Source: Bryoerythrophyllum caledonicum
Lineage: Eukaryota; Streptophyta; Bryopsida; Pottiales; Pottiaceae
Reading direction: 5' to 3'
Assembly (NCBI GenBank): GCA_963971425.1
Contig: OZ020524.1
Location: 868,001 to 932,000, forward strand
DNA length: 64,000 nucleotides
The first letter of the stretch is position 1. Each line of letters opens with the position of its first letter. The notes under the pieces are model-generated. The model saw only the letters and a program-made list of their open reading frames with translations, was not told the DNA's origin and ran no database searches. This document shows positions 34,401-48,100 of this stretch, piece by piece. The position numbers were made by a program, and so were the translations under genes.

Positions 34401-35556
34401 TCTACAAAGGAAGCTGACATACGTGAAAAGAAAAGCAATCCTTAGAATACATAGAAAACAATCATTTAATCAAGAGAGCTCACTCACCATATATTACAAC
34501 TTGGACCTCCAGACTCCGGAAGCATACACTAAATTACACACATGAAAGAGAAGAGATGCGACACTCTATACACCGTACCCAAGGGCCGAATTTGGAAAAA
34601 AATATTTCTAAAAAATTCTCTTCTGGAAATTCTTTCTTAAAAACATCAATTTTTGAACTCAGTAAAAAAATATTTGATGAATATTCTATTTTCCAAACGT
34701 TAAAGAACTTCTGTTTGTAGGAATAAATAATTATCCGGCATAAGAGTGCCTAATCCGACCCTAGGCACGGTAGCGCACGACGGGTATCCGGGAAGGCGAC
34801 GGTAGTAGGTTGGGGCATCCAGGGTATGTGTGCGACGGTAGTAAGTACGGGTATGGTCGCATTTGGGTCCGGGCATGTGGGCACGAGGTCCGGGTATCAG
34901 GGTGTCTGGAGGGAGGAAAGGAAAGCCAAGGGAAGGGAAGGGAAGCGAAAGGCGCACACACGCGAAGCAGCAGCAGCAGTAGCAGCAGCAGAGCAGGCCA
35001 TTTGCAATGTTGTCGAGGTGCTCTCTCTCTCTCTCTCGCATTCCTTTTCTCGCTCGGTTTATTTCCGTAATTTGTTTCTTGCTCCTTGTTGTTTTTTATG
35101 TTTGATCAATTTTTTTCTTGTCATTTCATTTCAACACGATCCGATGCGCTCCGATTCTCTTCTCCACCAATGGCCTCCTCTCTGCTAGGGTTTTCGTCAC
35201 TTACCGTCGTTTCTACTCTTTCTCAGGGGATTAAAATACGCAATTGCACCGAAATTCGGAGTAATTGTGATCGTGTTACGGTTGTTTGGCACGCAGGATT
35301 GCGAGGTCCATCTCTGCATGGAACCGGAATCGGCCGGTGGTGAATCCGGAACGTGTTCGATTCGTAACGCTGTGAGGAACCAGGAGGAGGAAGCGGAGGA
35401 CGAGGAGGAGGAAGAGAAAACCGGACGAGAGGAGGTTTTTTTTTTTTGAATTTCTAATTCTTACTGAGGGATGAGAATGTTTGATCGCGGAAGAAGGATT
35501 GTGGTGTGAGACGAGCAGATGCTGCCATACACCACGGGGCAGACAGGCGGCTTACG

Positions 35557-38500
35557 ATGCTGGGGAGCGTGGTGTACCAGGTGCTGGCTGGCTACCTGGG
35601 CCACTATGTCAAAGACATGCAGCGAGAGCAGTTCCGGATTGGCCTCTGGAGTGGTACGCACTGCCTCTTGCAAGCCCAGGGCTTTTACTGTGGAGTCTCA
35701 AATTAGGGTTTCAGCTTGGTCTGGCATGATTAAACTATCTTCGAATGTTGATTAATATGATTCTCATGTTTTGACAAAGATGATCAGGTTTAGTGAAGAT
35801 CCGGTCTTTCGCATCGATGTTAGAAATTGATGTAGCTCATGTTACAGTTTTTTAGGTTGATTTCCTCATACATCTCCTCAGATACGTAAATTAACTCAGG
35901 CTGTGCGAATTAGAAAACTGTATGTTGTGGTGTTTGGTACTTGTTAGGGTTTATCTCTGAAGAGCAAAATTGTGTCTAGGAGATTCATCTCACAAACATA
36001 CCTGTTTATTGGATTCTGCGATGAGTTTTGCGATTGGAGCACTGAAGTGCGATTTGCCGTCGTGAATGATTGCAGGAGAGGTTCTTCTGGAGAATGTGGA
36101 TTTGCGACTGGAGGCGTTTGACTCCTTGCAGCTTCCATTGACTATCACGCAAGGCATGTGCCCGGTCCTTTGATTTTATAGCGGCAAGGCGAGTTTTGCA
36201 TTGAGAGGGAAAAACATGCTTCAAGCATCATGATGAGCAATATTTGTATGCGCTTGGCGCTGCTGACCAACTTGCGGGATGGTTTGTTCTGCAGCTTCAA
36301 TTGGGAAACTTAGGATTCATGTTCCATGGAAAAAGTTGGGCTGGGAGCCTATTCTGATTTCTCTTGAAGACGTTACCATCCGTGCTGGTCCTCAGGATGA
36401 CGGGGAGGTGTGTTTGTGGTGTCTATTTTATAATTTGGCATTATGTCTTAGGTCTTTGAATCATGCACTTCTACTTGCTTTATAAGGGACCTACTTGCAC
36501 GCTGCCTCTCGGCAGCTTGTCTCGTGCTTTCAATTTTCTTGTGACTTCTTGGCATTCTTAATGACTTTGATTATGTTGCAAAAGGTTGAGATCTACTTTT
36601 GAAGTTTGTGCTTTCTTATGAAATTTTCGACTGTGCTACGCTTTCAGTGGGACGCAGAGACATCCGAGAGGAGAGAGTTGGCGGCTAAGAAGGCTGCTTT
36701 GGCATCAGCGGAAATTGCCAAGTTTACAAAATGTGTTTCTGGTATGTTACTCAAAGGACTGATGTTTCGTGCACAATCATGGGTCTCTGATAAGTTCTGC
36801 AATTACATTCTGTGTTTGTGAAACGAGTAGTCGCATGGCACATGCGGCAATTGACCTGAATTGTAGCACATGTTTCGAATTACCAACTTGGGATATTCCT
36901 TATCTCTCTGCTACTTGCACACGAGTAACATGTTTTAGCTGGATATTTTCACATCCTCTGTCGCTAATGGTTTTAGATTTTCTGATGTTTTGACAGAGAC
37001 GAAGTCAGGGCAGTCTTTCTTGTCCAATTTCTTCGGAAAGGTATGAGGTTTTGGCTTTGACCTTCTACCTTCCGTTGGTTGTTCCATCTTCTTGACATTT
37101 TGACGTACGTAAAGGCTTCATCGTGGTGATGGATGTTTTTGAACAGATTATCGACAATGTGCACGTAGTTGTGAAAAATGTGCACATCCAATACCTGGAC
37201 AAGAAAACTGATCCGGAGGTGTTTCTTTTAACCCATCCTTGGTCTATATATAATCTCATATATATTGTAAGTGTCAGCAAAGGGGTGGTTGAGATGGAGG
37301 CTGGTCCCCTCGTGTGGTCATATTCTGTTTAGTTGTAAGTTCTATTCTTGGTTTTTTGTTGTCGAACTGCTGTGAACATCTCTGGTCTTTTGAAATGGGT
37401 ATTTAAGATTCAAGCATTTTTGGAAGAACTGGGCCTATGTTAAATTAAATTAAATTTATTCTTCAGTTATCATAAATATTTTGCAGAAGTTGTCTGTTAA
37501 TGGTTTGTTACTGTTTGTTCACTTGGTTTGGTTGAATCTGCTGCAGGCATAATGTTTGTGGCATGTTGGTATTGGTTGATTCAGGTGATGTTTCTCGTCG
37601 GTTTAACGTTGTCAGCCCTTACAGTCAGCACCAGTGATGCATCCTTTGCAGGGTGTGTTTCTAAATTTGCAGACATTTCACGTCTTATCTCATCCTTTAC
37701 TTATACATCTGGGATTTGGATTCACTCATGAACCTTTGCTTTGTCCTGTCAACGTCATCAACCTCATCTTTTGTTTTAATGAGCGTATTATTATAGATCT
37801 CTATTGATCCAATAAGTTACATGGCTTGTTCTTATTGATGATGATCATCTTCGGTTGTAGATCTGCGGGGGGTGGAAAGGTCAGGGGCAGTCAAGAGCAC
37901 AAAGTAGTTGAAGTGAAGCAGCTCGCAATGTATTGGAATCCACAGAGTCATCCCTTGGGTGCCTCTTTGGAGGCGACGGACAATCAGATCATAAACGTTT
38001 TAAGTAGAGAGGAAGATACTCCTGACAAAGTTGTCTACTTACTGCGTCCAACAGATGTGACTCTGAAGCTCCTGGTATACGCTTAGTTTCTTCAGTCTCA
38101 TCTTCCTTCTTCTCATTAGGTTGTCAAGCTGCATCTCTCCATGGTATTTATTTTGTGTAGAATAACTAACCAACGCCAAAGTAGACACCGAGTATTATAA
38201 AATATGTACTCCTGACATGATTGCTTATTAGCTTCAATAATACCGTTCTCCGCTTGTTTGGAGTTTGAATCACCTTAGGCGATTGGCTTCACTTTACATT
38301 AATCACTTTTAGAACGTGGCTGTAGCAGTGTCTATGCTAATGATGATGCATCTTTTGGACAGCTGAACAAGAACATGACGGGAGAGGAAGGGGTTGCACA
38401 GTATGCTGTTGTAGTTAACGTGGATGATCTGGTGAGGGTTTTATTTTTGTATTGGAGGTTCTTGTTGTTTGAGTGTTTGGTCTGTTGCAAGATATTTTAT

Positions 38501-41500
38501 GAGAGCAGCTTCTTGCATCATTTACTATTGAGAGATATTGTTGTAGACAAAGTTGTGAGGTTTCATTGTACTTCGAGCTTTACCCATTGGGGCTGCTTTC
38601 AGATGTCGTTGGCTGTGGGCTGTTGTATTGTTGCTGAACTGTTACGCTGCAATCATTTTGCTGAAGTATGGTTGTTCTTGCAATTAAGGAACAATCATTG
38701 TAGAGTTGTTCTTGCATAACTGCTTGTATTGTTGTGTGCGTTTAGTCGCTTTAGTTTTGTCACCGTTCTTGCCGTTCAGCTTCTAGTCTGGAAACAACTT
38801 AGAGTCCATCGCATCCTTGATAGGGTATATTTGTGCTTTTGCGTGCTGTAACATGGAATTAGAACTGCGTCTTACGTGCTCTTGAGTTTTTAAGATTCAA
38901 GCGGGTGTGTTGGGTGTTGCTGCAGTCACTTGCTTTGGAAGATCTTCAACTTCGGGGGATGCTTTTGCTATTTGATGCGATCTCCATTGCAAGGGCAAGA
39001 GAAAAGTAATAATCTTGAAACACTCTGATGGAGCTTGTATTTTTAGGATTTTTGTATTTTTGTATTTTTAGGATTTTAGAATTGTGCATGTTCGAAGTTC
39101 ACAATCTTGCCAGGTTTTAGATACTTTTGGAAGATGTAGCACTTGCAGGCCATGGGTATGCTCTTGTATTGTGTGAGGTGCTGTACACCTTGGATTTGAG
39201 ATGCTAGATATTTCAGTTTAATTTTGAGACTGATTTGGTGTTTTTAATCTGTAATGTTTAATGATGTTCAATTTTCTTTACGTTTTGGTCAAACTAGATT
39301 TGCTCTAAAGAAGGTGTTTTCTCTGAGTTGTAGATATGGAAGATTTCGACCACTAGCAAATGAAGGACAAGCTGGAGGGCAATCAGAATGGAAAAAACAG
39401 CTCTGGCAGTACGCTATTGATGCAGTGTTGTCAGATGTTCGCAAGACTATGTGGCGACGGTCCCTTGGTTATCTTATGTGGCGGAGGTAAGGCTTGGTCT
39501 GTCATATGCTCTCTACTTTCTGCGTCCTTGACAATGTATGTTCTGGTTGCATGAGACGAAATTTAGTTTTACACTATGTTCGTTTTTGAGTCCTGCTCAA
39601 ATTTGTGGCAAGGCCTTGAGATTTTTAAGCCTGGTCTCTGAATTCTTGAAGTTTTATCAAATGGAATCTTACACTGATTTCTCTTACTTGATACATTTCA
39701 CTCTTTAGAAAATTGTGTATTAGAAGATCGAAGTGAAGTGCTGAGTTCTTGCAGGGCCTATCGTGAGCGATATGTGGATCTATACATAGATAAACTCGAG
39801 AACTTGCAGCGTGGACAGGTTTGTTAAATATCTGCTCTCAAAAAGATTTTTAGTTATTTTCAGATACTTTATGTGCAAGTAACTGATGAACTTCTGCGTA
39901 GTCTTGTGTGGTGCATCCGTTGCACCTGAAAGGAAATAGCAATTAGCAATTAGCATGTAGCAATTTACTTCATATATTCACATAATGCTTGGGTGATAAT
40001 TGCAAATATCGACATGTATTTTTATCATTTATCGACTTGTAACTTGTAGTGATTTTTCTTTGAGCTGTAACATATCTGATAGAACGCTGATGATATTTTC
40101 GTATTAAAATTATCTGCGGTTGAGGTGTACTGTAGCCGTCAGGTGAGGAGGAGTCTGTGGAACTGGAAGAGATAGAGAGGCAGTTTGAAATGGATGAAAT
40201 TCTCTATTTCAGATCGTTAGCGGAGAGAAAAATGCCGCTTGAGGTGAGCCTTCTCACAGCGCTTAGATTTTTCTCGATGCTTTTGGCCAGATGAAGCTCT
40301 TTTCAATGTTCTTTACTGCTTTGTATGGTGCAAACTTGATGATCGAGGTCGGATATATTACCTCTGTTATTTTGGCAAGTTTACCAGGCGTTTCTTGTTT
40401 GTGGTCATGTGGGGATCTCTGTCTGTTTGTTTGTTTGTTTCTATAGAATGTGACAGAATTTTGACTTAACAGCCTGTCGAGGCTTAATTTTTTCGCAATT
40501 TTATCTAAGAAATGTGGCGCCAGGATATATTTGGAAATGCAGCAATACTGGAGGATGAAAGCGGTGGTGGAGAGGAAGGGCCGACAGCTGCGGACCTCCT
40601 CACACCTCAACCTGTGCTTCAGCAAAAGGGTTGGCTCAACTGGCTTTCTCTTGGATTGCTTGGTGCAACTGACCGTCCTGATGCGGGACAGATTTTTCCT
40701 CAGGAAATTATCAAGGTGAGACGATCTCGTTTGTTTTGATAAAGGAACGAATCACAATGACTTTTGAAGTGCTTATTTAATTATTGATATTGGATCTTTT
40801 AATGAAAGAGATATTTTACTTGTGATATAGGATCTCTACGAGGCTGCACAACTTCATCCAATGCCAATGTTGGAGAACGGGGAGACATCCAAGGGCCAGT
40901 GTCAACTTGCCATAACGCTGCATGTTGGAGAACTATTGGGAAGTCTACATAGCTCGTGAGTTCATATCGTGGTTCACTAATTTTGTGTGACTGCTGTGTC
41001 TATGCGTTTGTTTAATATTTTTCTTCTTGTCGGATTTTGGAGGCTCAATATGGATAATTTAAATCATCAAACTTGACTATGTCTTTAGTTTCAGGTAAGG
41101 AGAGTCAATTACATTCCTATTAGATTAATGAGATAACTGCGAACTCTTATGCTGTCAAGTTACACCTGTCTACAAAGCGTACTTATGAAAAGTAATTCTT
41201 CCGCAGAAAACTAGGTCAAGATATATTGAATATATCAGTTCAAGGCATTGCTGTGACAGCTCAAAGGTGGCCTGAGAAGACAACTGTTTCAGTGATGGTC
41301 CGCACTCTTGAGGCTGTAGACCTGTGCACACCTGGCACTCGATTTCCTCGCATTCTGGCTCCATGGGTACTCTACTCTCATCTTGCAGATTGTTTTGATC
41401 CTGCAGTTCTTTATTAGGTCAGTCTGAAGAGTTCATTCACTGCCTTAGATTACATATGTTACAAGTGCAGTGTTGTCGGTCAGCAGAATGGTTCTGAGCA

Positions 41501-42101
41501 TTCTTGGATTGTGTGCTCGAAGCGTTGATTTCCTTTGCACTGAAATAAATTCTTGCAGGGTAAACTTACATCTCGAGCATCCCAACGAAAGCCTGCTAGA
41601 CGTAGCTATGCTGAAGCTCTAGCTGGCAGTGGGTTGGTGCGCAGCGTTAGTGACGGCAGTATGTCTTCCTTTCAAGGAAGCTTAACCTCTGATGAAGATG
41701 GTTCAGCTGGAGAAAAATCTGAGCCACTCTTGCGTGTGGAGGTCGAGTTGCAGCCAAAGAGAAATGATCATGACTTGAGTATCACTGTATGTCAATTGTA
41801 CTGTACTTGCTATGTGTATTTTCATTTTGAACATGTTTCCAATCAGTCATTTGGATCGCGTGCTGGATTCTTTCATACTTCTTTGTGACCTTACTGTACC
41901 TCAGTGAGTGCGATTGCAATTTTTTGAGAGTCGGTGCTCGTTATTAAATTATGTGAATATTTTACAGACGTGCTGGTTTTTGTTTGTTGCTCGCCCCAGG
42001 TGGTCCTGCAACCTGTTGAGTTTGTCTACAGTGCAACGCTCATCAAGCGTGCATCTTCGTTTTTCTCCTTTCCAGCGTCGCAAGAGGTTCTCAATGATCA
42101 G
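35557..42101 (+). other. VPS13: VPS13 part 1: exons 1-18 (residues 1-687)
   Basis: Exons: 35557-35653, 36076-36153, 36295-36407, 36648-36741, 36997-37040, 37147-37218, 37585-37652, 37861-38074, 38363-38431, 38926-39005, 39334-39486, 39755-39818, 40136-40243, 40524-40715, 40831-40955, 41207-41366, 41559-41786, 42000-42101. Exons 1-3 encode chorein_N. Exons 7-8 carry FLVGLTLSALTVSTSDAS and LAMYWNP, the second family hallmark. Exon 18 encodes VVLQPVEFVYSATLIKRASSFFSFPAS, the conserved strand before the first linker. Exon 14's acceptor (cag ending 40523) has a poor pyrimidine tract and is the least certain of this block. Confidence 0.88.
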
Positions 42102-45100
42102 GTCTGAATGTAATGAAGCTTTCACACATTCAAATGCTCCTTATAAAGAAAAATCTCTTTTTCTGATATTCTGATTTGGACGTAATAATTGAAGCCAGCT
42201 CATACAACTAAATTATGGATGATGGATGCCACTGTTCCTGTCGTACGTTCTGTTATAATTTAGATTTATCTAGAAGTATATTTATGCATACAGTCGGCTC
42301 CCTTTACAACAGCCTCGTTGGTTCTGCCACAGCCTCGTTGGTTCTGCCTGCTATATTGAGAGGCTGTTATAATTTTGGGGGGGGGGGGGGGGGGGGGGGG
42401 GGGTAAATGAGTGTACTCCAAGTGTTGCTGTTATAAAGGGAGAAGATTGGTTCTGATTTCAACTGGCTGTTATATCGAAATTGCTGTTGTATCAGATGCT
42501 TGTATAAAGAGAGCTGACTTTCCGGTATTTTGGATTATAGCTCTATTTAATGAAGCGTCTGTGGTTTTGAATTTGCAGGTAGATTCAGCCTTGAAGAAAT
42601 TGGAAGACGCAGCAGTCACAAACTTCAAGTGCGGACTTAACCATGCTATTGACATCTAAGTTCAGTGTGTTGAGAGGAGAATTCTTAAATGCTTTCCAGT
42701 TGATTATGCTAACGAAGTTTATTCATATGATTAATTATCGCCTGAGTGCTGGCTTGGGAATCTTATCACATAATAGGGTCGTTTGTGACAGACGCATGTA
42801 TCCGAATTGTGGTCGATAATGCTTCTTGAACACTTTTGAGAGTTTATTCACCGTGGTTGGACATGATGCCGTTTGTGAATCTCGTGTCCGTGTGGGTCAA
42901 TAGTTTGGTCTTCTAAATTCGGACTCTTGGACATGGCTGTGGACTGCCTTTAAATACTGGAACTTGCCCGGTGTAAAGTAATTATCCAATAATCGTATGT
43001 GTTCACCAATGGGTGTGAAGTCATGATGTAGATGTATGTTCATTTCCTGAAATAATAACTGGCTTGAATACTTCTAATCAAGTCTTTGATGTCATTAGAC
43101 ACAAGGTAGTCGAGAGGAAACGTCTTCGATTATTACTAGACATCAGAAGACCAAATTTCTTGTTTCCAGAAAGCAGCTTGACTTCAAATGGGATTCTTAT
43201 GGTATGTATCTCTTCACCTTCTTAAGCTTTTGTATGTTGGTCTCTGCTCGTGATTTATCGTTGATAATCTTCTTAAGAGAATGATGTAACTTCTACCTAG
43301 TCAATTTTTTCTTCTCCCTCGTCTTAACATGTATCCTGGGTTTCTGTATCTTCGAATGTATTGATCTCTTTCGTTGGTGGTATGAGTTGTAGATTCTTGC
43401 GGTAGACTCAATCATCCTTGCCTCTCAAGAATTGAGGTACGCCTTGGAAGACACATCTTCGAAGGGACTCTCCAGGACTGCTATGCTTCATAGACATATT
43501 GGAATTAAGCAAGGGATATGTCTGAGTACACAGGTACGAAACTTTCATGAGTTACAGCGTAGATATAGGTCATTATGATACCCATACTGAGGTGGGTGCA
43601 TCAGTTTGCCATCACATTCCCTTTCGACGATAGTAGGATCGTGAGCTTTCATTAATGGGTCTGTTCGAGTAGTTGACACACACAATCGTGATGGTTTGTG
43701 GCGATCAAGAATTATAGGTATTGCATTTCAAAGACCACGAACCACCACCGCAATCCCTGAATTTATAAGCTTCAACACAGATTACTGTACAAGTGTCCTA
43801 TCAGTGTTCTGTTCTGAGTGTTGTGGTGATAATTATAGCTTTTGATGTATGTTTGAAATGATTGTTGGAAATGGATGTTTGACGTATGCTTGAAATGATA
43901 GGCAGAATATTTCTGTATCATCCTGTGCTTATTGTTTATAAATATGTCAGATCAAAACATAAATTTTCTGCCTCTCATTTTAAATATCCAGCAAGCATTC
44001 ATGTTTAAGAAATTAGACATGTACACTTAATTTGATGCCGTTATCTTGGGTTATCCACGGTTGTGGACGTAGAAGTTGTGGTTGCCATTAAACCATTCTT
44101 GAGTGGTTGGCTGGCAGGAAATTTTCCTGTGAGTGATATATGACTGGATGTTTGTAGGGACAAAATGGACGCAACCAAGATGCTGGAGACACCCCCTTGG
44201 ACAAGTGCGGGCATTATGACCGCTTTCAGCTGAGGCTGACAGGTGCACAGGTAGGTGGCTGTTTCAAATTTCTACTACTTCTGTTTGTTCTATGCTCTTG
44301 ATGTAGCTAGTTGAAGAGGCATTCTAGGCTACTGTCCTATTTGTGTAAATGTTTACGTTTTTATCATTACCTTGCTTTAACATCTAACTGGCTTATTGCA
44401 GGTTCTTATATCTGGAAAATCGGGTGATTGGCATGAAACTCTAAATAATCACGAAGCAGACATGGAGTGGCATCTTGTCAAACGTTTTAACCTGCAAGTT
44501 GCGATTGACATCATTGTCAAAGAAAACCATCTTTTTCCTCGACTGAAGGTGACAATGAAGACTTCATGTTTAAATCGTAGCACTAGCTTCTTTGTGAAAA
44601 TCTTGTAGTTCGCTTTGATTGAGTACCATTCTTGTTTCCTTGGCCAACCCTAAAACTGTATGTCATCTCTTATTGTCACAGATACATGGAAACCTGCCTG
44701 CCTTACGACTTCATTTTTCTTTAGGAAAATGCAGAGCTGTCAACGACCTTCTAACCAAGCTTCTCGACGGTGGTCAACTGAATAAGAGTGGATTAGACAC
44801 TGGTGCATCTGAAATGCATTCTAATGTGAGCGCTCATGGTTTTTAATGAAGCAGTAGAACTGAATTGTGTCAGAAAGTTCGTGAAGTAGAAATTTTAATT
44901 TTTGTTTTTACTCTCAACCTTTGTCATGGATTAATTCCTTCAGTTCGCTGTTATTTTTATTTTTATTTTATTTTATCATCATGTACTTGTGCCCTGCACC
45001 CTTCTTTCAGGTTGCCAAGGGGATGACTTTGTTCACCTGGGAAATGAGCTTAAAGTTCAATGTTGTTACTGTGGAGCTGTCCCTGGATAGTGAACGGAAT

Positions 45101-48100
45101 GAGTCCTCCATGCAACTGGAGAAAAAGACTTTGGTTGCACAAGGACAAGAGATGACCATCAAGTGAGTTGTTTTTTAATTTCATTGTGCTATTTGAACGA
45201 TAGGTGTTGGCTGGAATCTAAATACCGTTAGATTAGAAAAGGTGCCTTGCAATTGATAAGTATCGGCAGCTTCTGCATGTACGGTAGTAGCTGTGATTTT
45301 TTAAAAGATATTTAAGTAAGTATTTCAATTTTCTAGAGGTTTCTATCACATCTCAGGTTATTGATTCTCTTGCAGATATGTTCAGCGGTCGTCGCATGCA
45401 GACCTAGAACTTCTCATGAGGTCGGTACATGTGGAGGATGCAAGTGAACTTGCGAGCAGTCCTTTCCGATACTTGCTGTACTGTGCTGGATGTCATCGAT
45501 CGATTACATCTCTTACCCCAGTAGTCGATACGAATCCCATTCCGTCAAAATCAGCTGAATTATCCGAGGAGAAGTACGCGGTTTGCTTAAAAATGGTTAT
45601 GGATGGACCACTGGGTGTGCCCAAGATGGGAATTATGGCTGCTCTTCATGGTCTTGAGATTCACGTCAATCCCATAGTATTTCGAGCTTTGCATGGTTTT
45701 TCGTTGGCAGCATCAGCACCAAAGGCTTCGGCGTCGTCTGGGAATTCACATGCCTTAACAACAATTAGTGATGCAATTCCTAATGGTTTCCCAACTGATT
45801 CTCATACATTAGATGAGAATTATATGGATGGCGAAGAAACTGGACAAAGCTCAGTCTTTTCAGGCCTGCCGATTAAATCACCAGTGCACAATCAAATGCA
45901 GGCAATTGCTCTTTCTCCTACCTCTCCTAGTTCTTCAGACGAAACTACTCAAGATGCAGGAAATGGAGGAGAGAGGAAAGACGGCCTGCTTTTGTTCTTT
46001 GAGAAACTTACGAGCCAGCTTCTGCCACTAAGTGCCATGTTCCAGAACCAGGTTGCACGCAATGATTCTATTATCATCGATGTACAGCTTGACAGCTGTG
46101 GAGTGCATTTTCTGGACGCTGGAGGGACTGTTGGTGTATTATTGCTTCCTGATGCAACTATATGCACCTCTGTTCCCTGTATCACTTCATCTGGCGAACA
46201 GTCGTGGGAGATTGTAGTGGTTTCTTCAGGTGTTCGGCTTAAAGGTACTCATTGGGCTTCAGGTAATATCAAAGAGGATCCTGTCGGAAGTTTGAGCTTT
46301 GGACCATCAGCTACTTGGGATGTCAGAGTCAGAAAATCCGAAAGTGGCAATTTGGATGTGGTTATACAAATCCACAAAACCCAAGTTGTACTATTAGCTG
46401 ATTACTTGGCTGGAGTAATTCAATACTTTGATAGTTCTCATTGGACATCCCAGAGCAATTCGAAATCGAAATATACTGCTGGTAAGAGTGCAACTATCTG
46501 CTGGAAGGTCGAAGTGGAAGATTCGGTGCTATTTTTGCCTCGGGAGCAAAGCAAGTCTGAGTTTGTACAACTGGTGCTTGGGGAGTTCCTTTTTACTGCC
46601 GTGGAGGACCACAACCCGACCACTTCCTATTATATCGTAGGGCAGAGAGTTTCAGTCCGAGTGCATGGGGCAGGTGATGATGGTGATGATCGGCCTGAGA
46701 CGGATTTTGCCCAGTCAAGTCGTGGACAGACTTTAGTTGAGAGATGGGATGGTGAACTGCTGATTGAAGTACCTCCTAATAACCTTCCAACATGTTTGGA
46801 GCTTCATTCATCTGTATTGGAGCTGATCTTGGATGGTAAGTCATTCCTCACATTGTCTGATTCCTATCATTTTCTCTTGCCGTTCCAGTGGTATTATCAA
46901 TCACGGAGAGTTTTTTCCAGTTACGGTCTCTAGATATCGATGACTCGTGTAGACTGTGGCTGTCCTGAAATCAAATTGCATTTTGCAATCTCATGCAGGG
47001 AACGTTTTGGAGGAGCAGGGTGAAGCATTCCAATCTATATCGCAGGACCTTTCCGCCATTGAATGGATCTCCAACACTATGGCTTTGACAACAGTTCGTG
47101 GCGGTCTTGCAAGCTGGATCCCAGGGAAATACGTTCATGTGAATACGGGTCCCAGTACGGGTAGCTTGAACCTAAAATTTTGTGCACTGAAGCTGTGCAT
47201 CTCTTTTGCAACTCCTGATCCGGGAAAAAAGTCGCTTCTACCAGTTGCCATTCTTCAGATAGACTCACTGGACGTAGATGTCTCTTTGATTCGAGGAATA
47301 CTGGAAGCCTTAGCTCTGGAGGCGCTTGGCATTGTGCTTTTCCAGCATGCTACTAAGTTAAAATTGCTCCAGTGCAAAGCTGGTGAGGAGTTGGCCATGC
47401 AGCCAGCACTCAAACTCTTGGTTAACTCAGAAGCGCCAGAAAGTGAAGTTCATATCTCTCTCCCCTCCACTCAGGTATGGCTTCATATTGCTGCTTGGAG
47501 TGAAATAGGTCCTGTTCTTGCCGCTAGCCTGAAACATAGCAGCCCTCAGACTGTATCCGGCGCTTCCAGTCTGCTAGAGCCTTCTTCCGGTTCATCGAAG
47601 ACACCTCCGAAGGTAGAAATTCTTGTTCTGCAAGAAGATCTTGACTACTCATCGTCCCCACGTCAAGATTCACGGACATCTCTTGCTTCTTCCAATGTTC
47701 ACATCCCTATCAGTAAGAGCCAACAGTCTAAGAACGCCGCTGTTCTTGTCAAAGTAGGTACATTCAGCTTAGTTTTGCTGGTGTTAGATTCTCCTAACAG
47801 AGCCCAAAAATCTGAACGGGTTGTCGAGGACGAGGACCCGTCTTTACCACAGAAGACGATGCCAGGAAAACTGCTGTCGTGCTCTCTGTCACTTCGTGTG
47901 GACGAGTTTCGATTTAATGGGGATGGCACTTGGACATTAGCAGCTGGTATTACGCAGGGAGAAGGAAACGTTGTAGAAATCTTTGAAGACCAAGATCCTT
48001 TCCAAGAACTTTGCTTTCAAGCAACGGAGCTATGTGTCTCTGTAAATGGTAGTTTCCAGCAGTCACCTATTGTGAGTTTCGATTTGAAAGCCAACGCGGA

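Larger units (their letters stand above)
33586..35556. other. Spacer and leader upstream of VPS13
   Basis: An AT-rich left half holds a hairpin (34128-34181) and a dispersed repeat (about 34205-34400). From 34.9 kb on it becomes GC-richer with AGC repeats (about 34966-34992), (CT)n at 35021-35037 and GAGGA repeats (35384-35430), typical of a plant 5' leader. The VPS13 ATG follows at 35557. No separate gene is supported. Confidence 0.5.

Noticed and set aside
42579-42628. Alternative VPS13 exon 19 ending at the GT at 42629
   Set aside because: A canonical junction to an acceptor near 43115 can be drawn in frame, but it removes the CGLNHAIDI-HK segment that matches other VPS13 proteins; kept only as an alternative.
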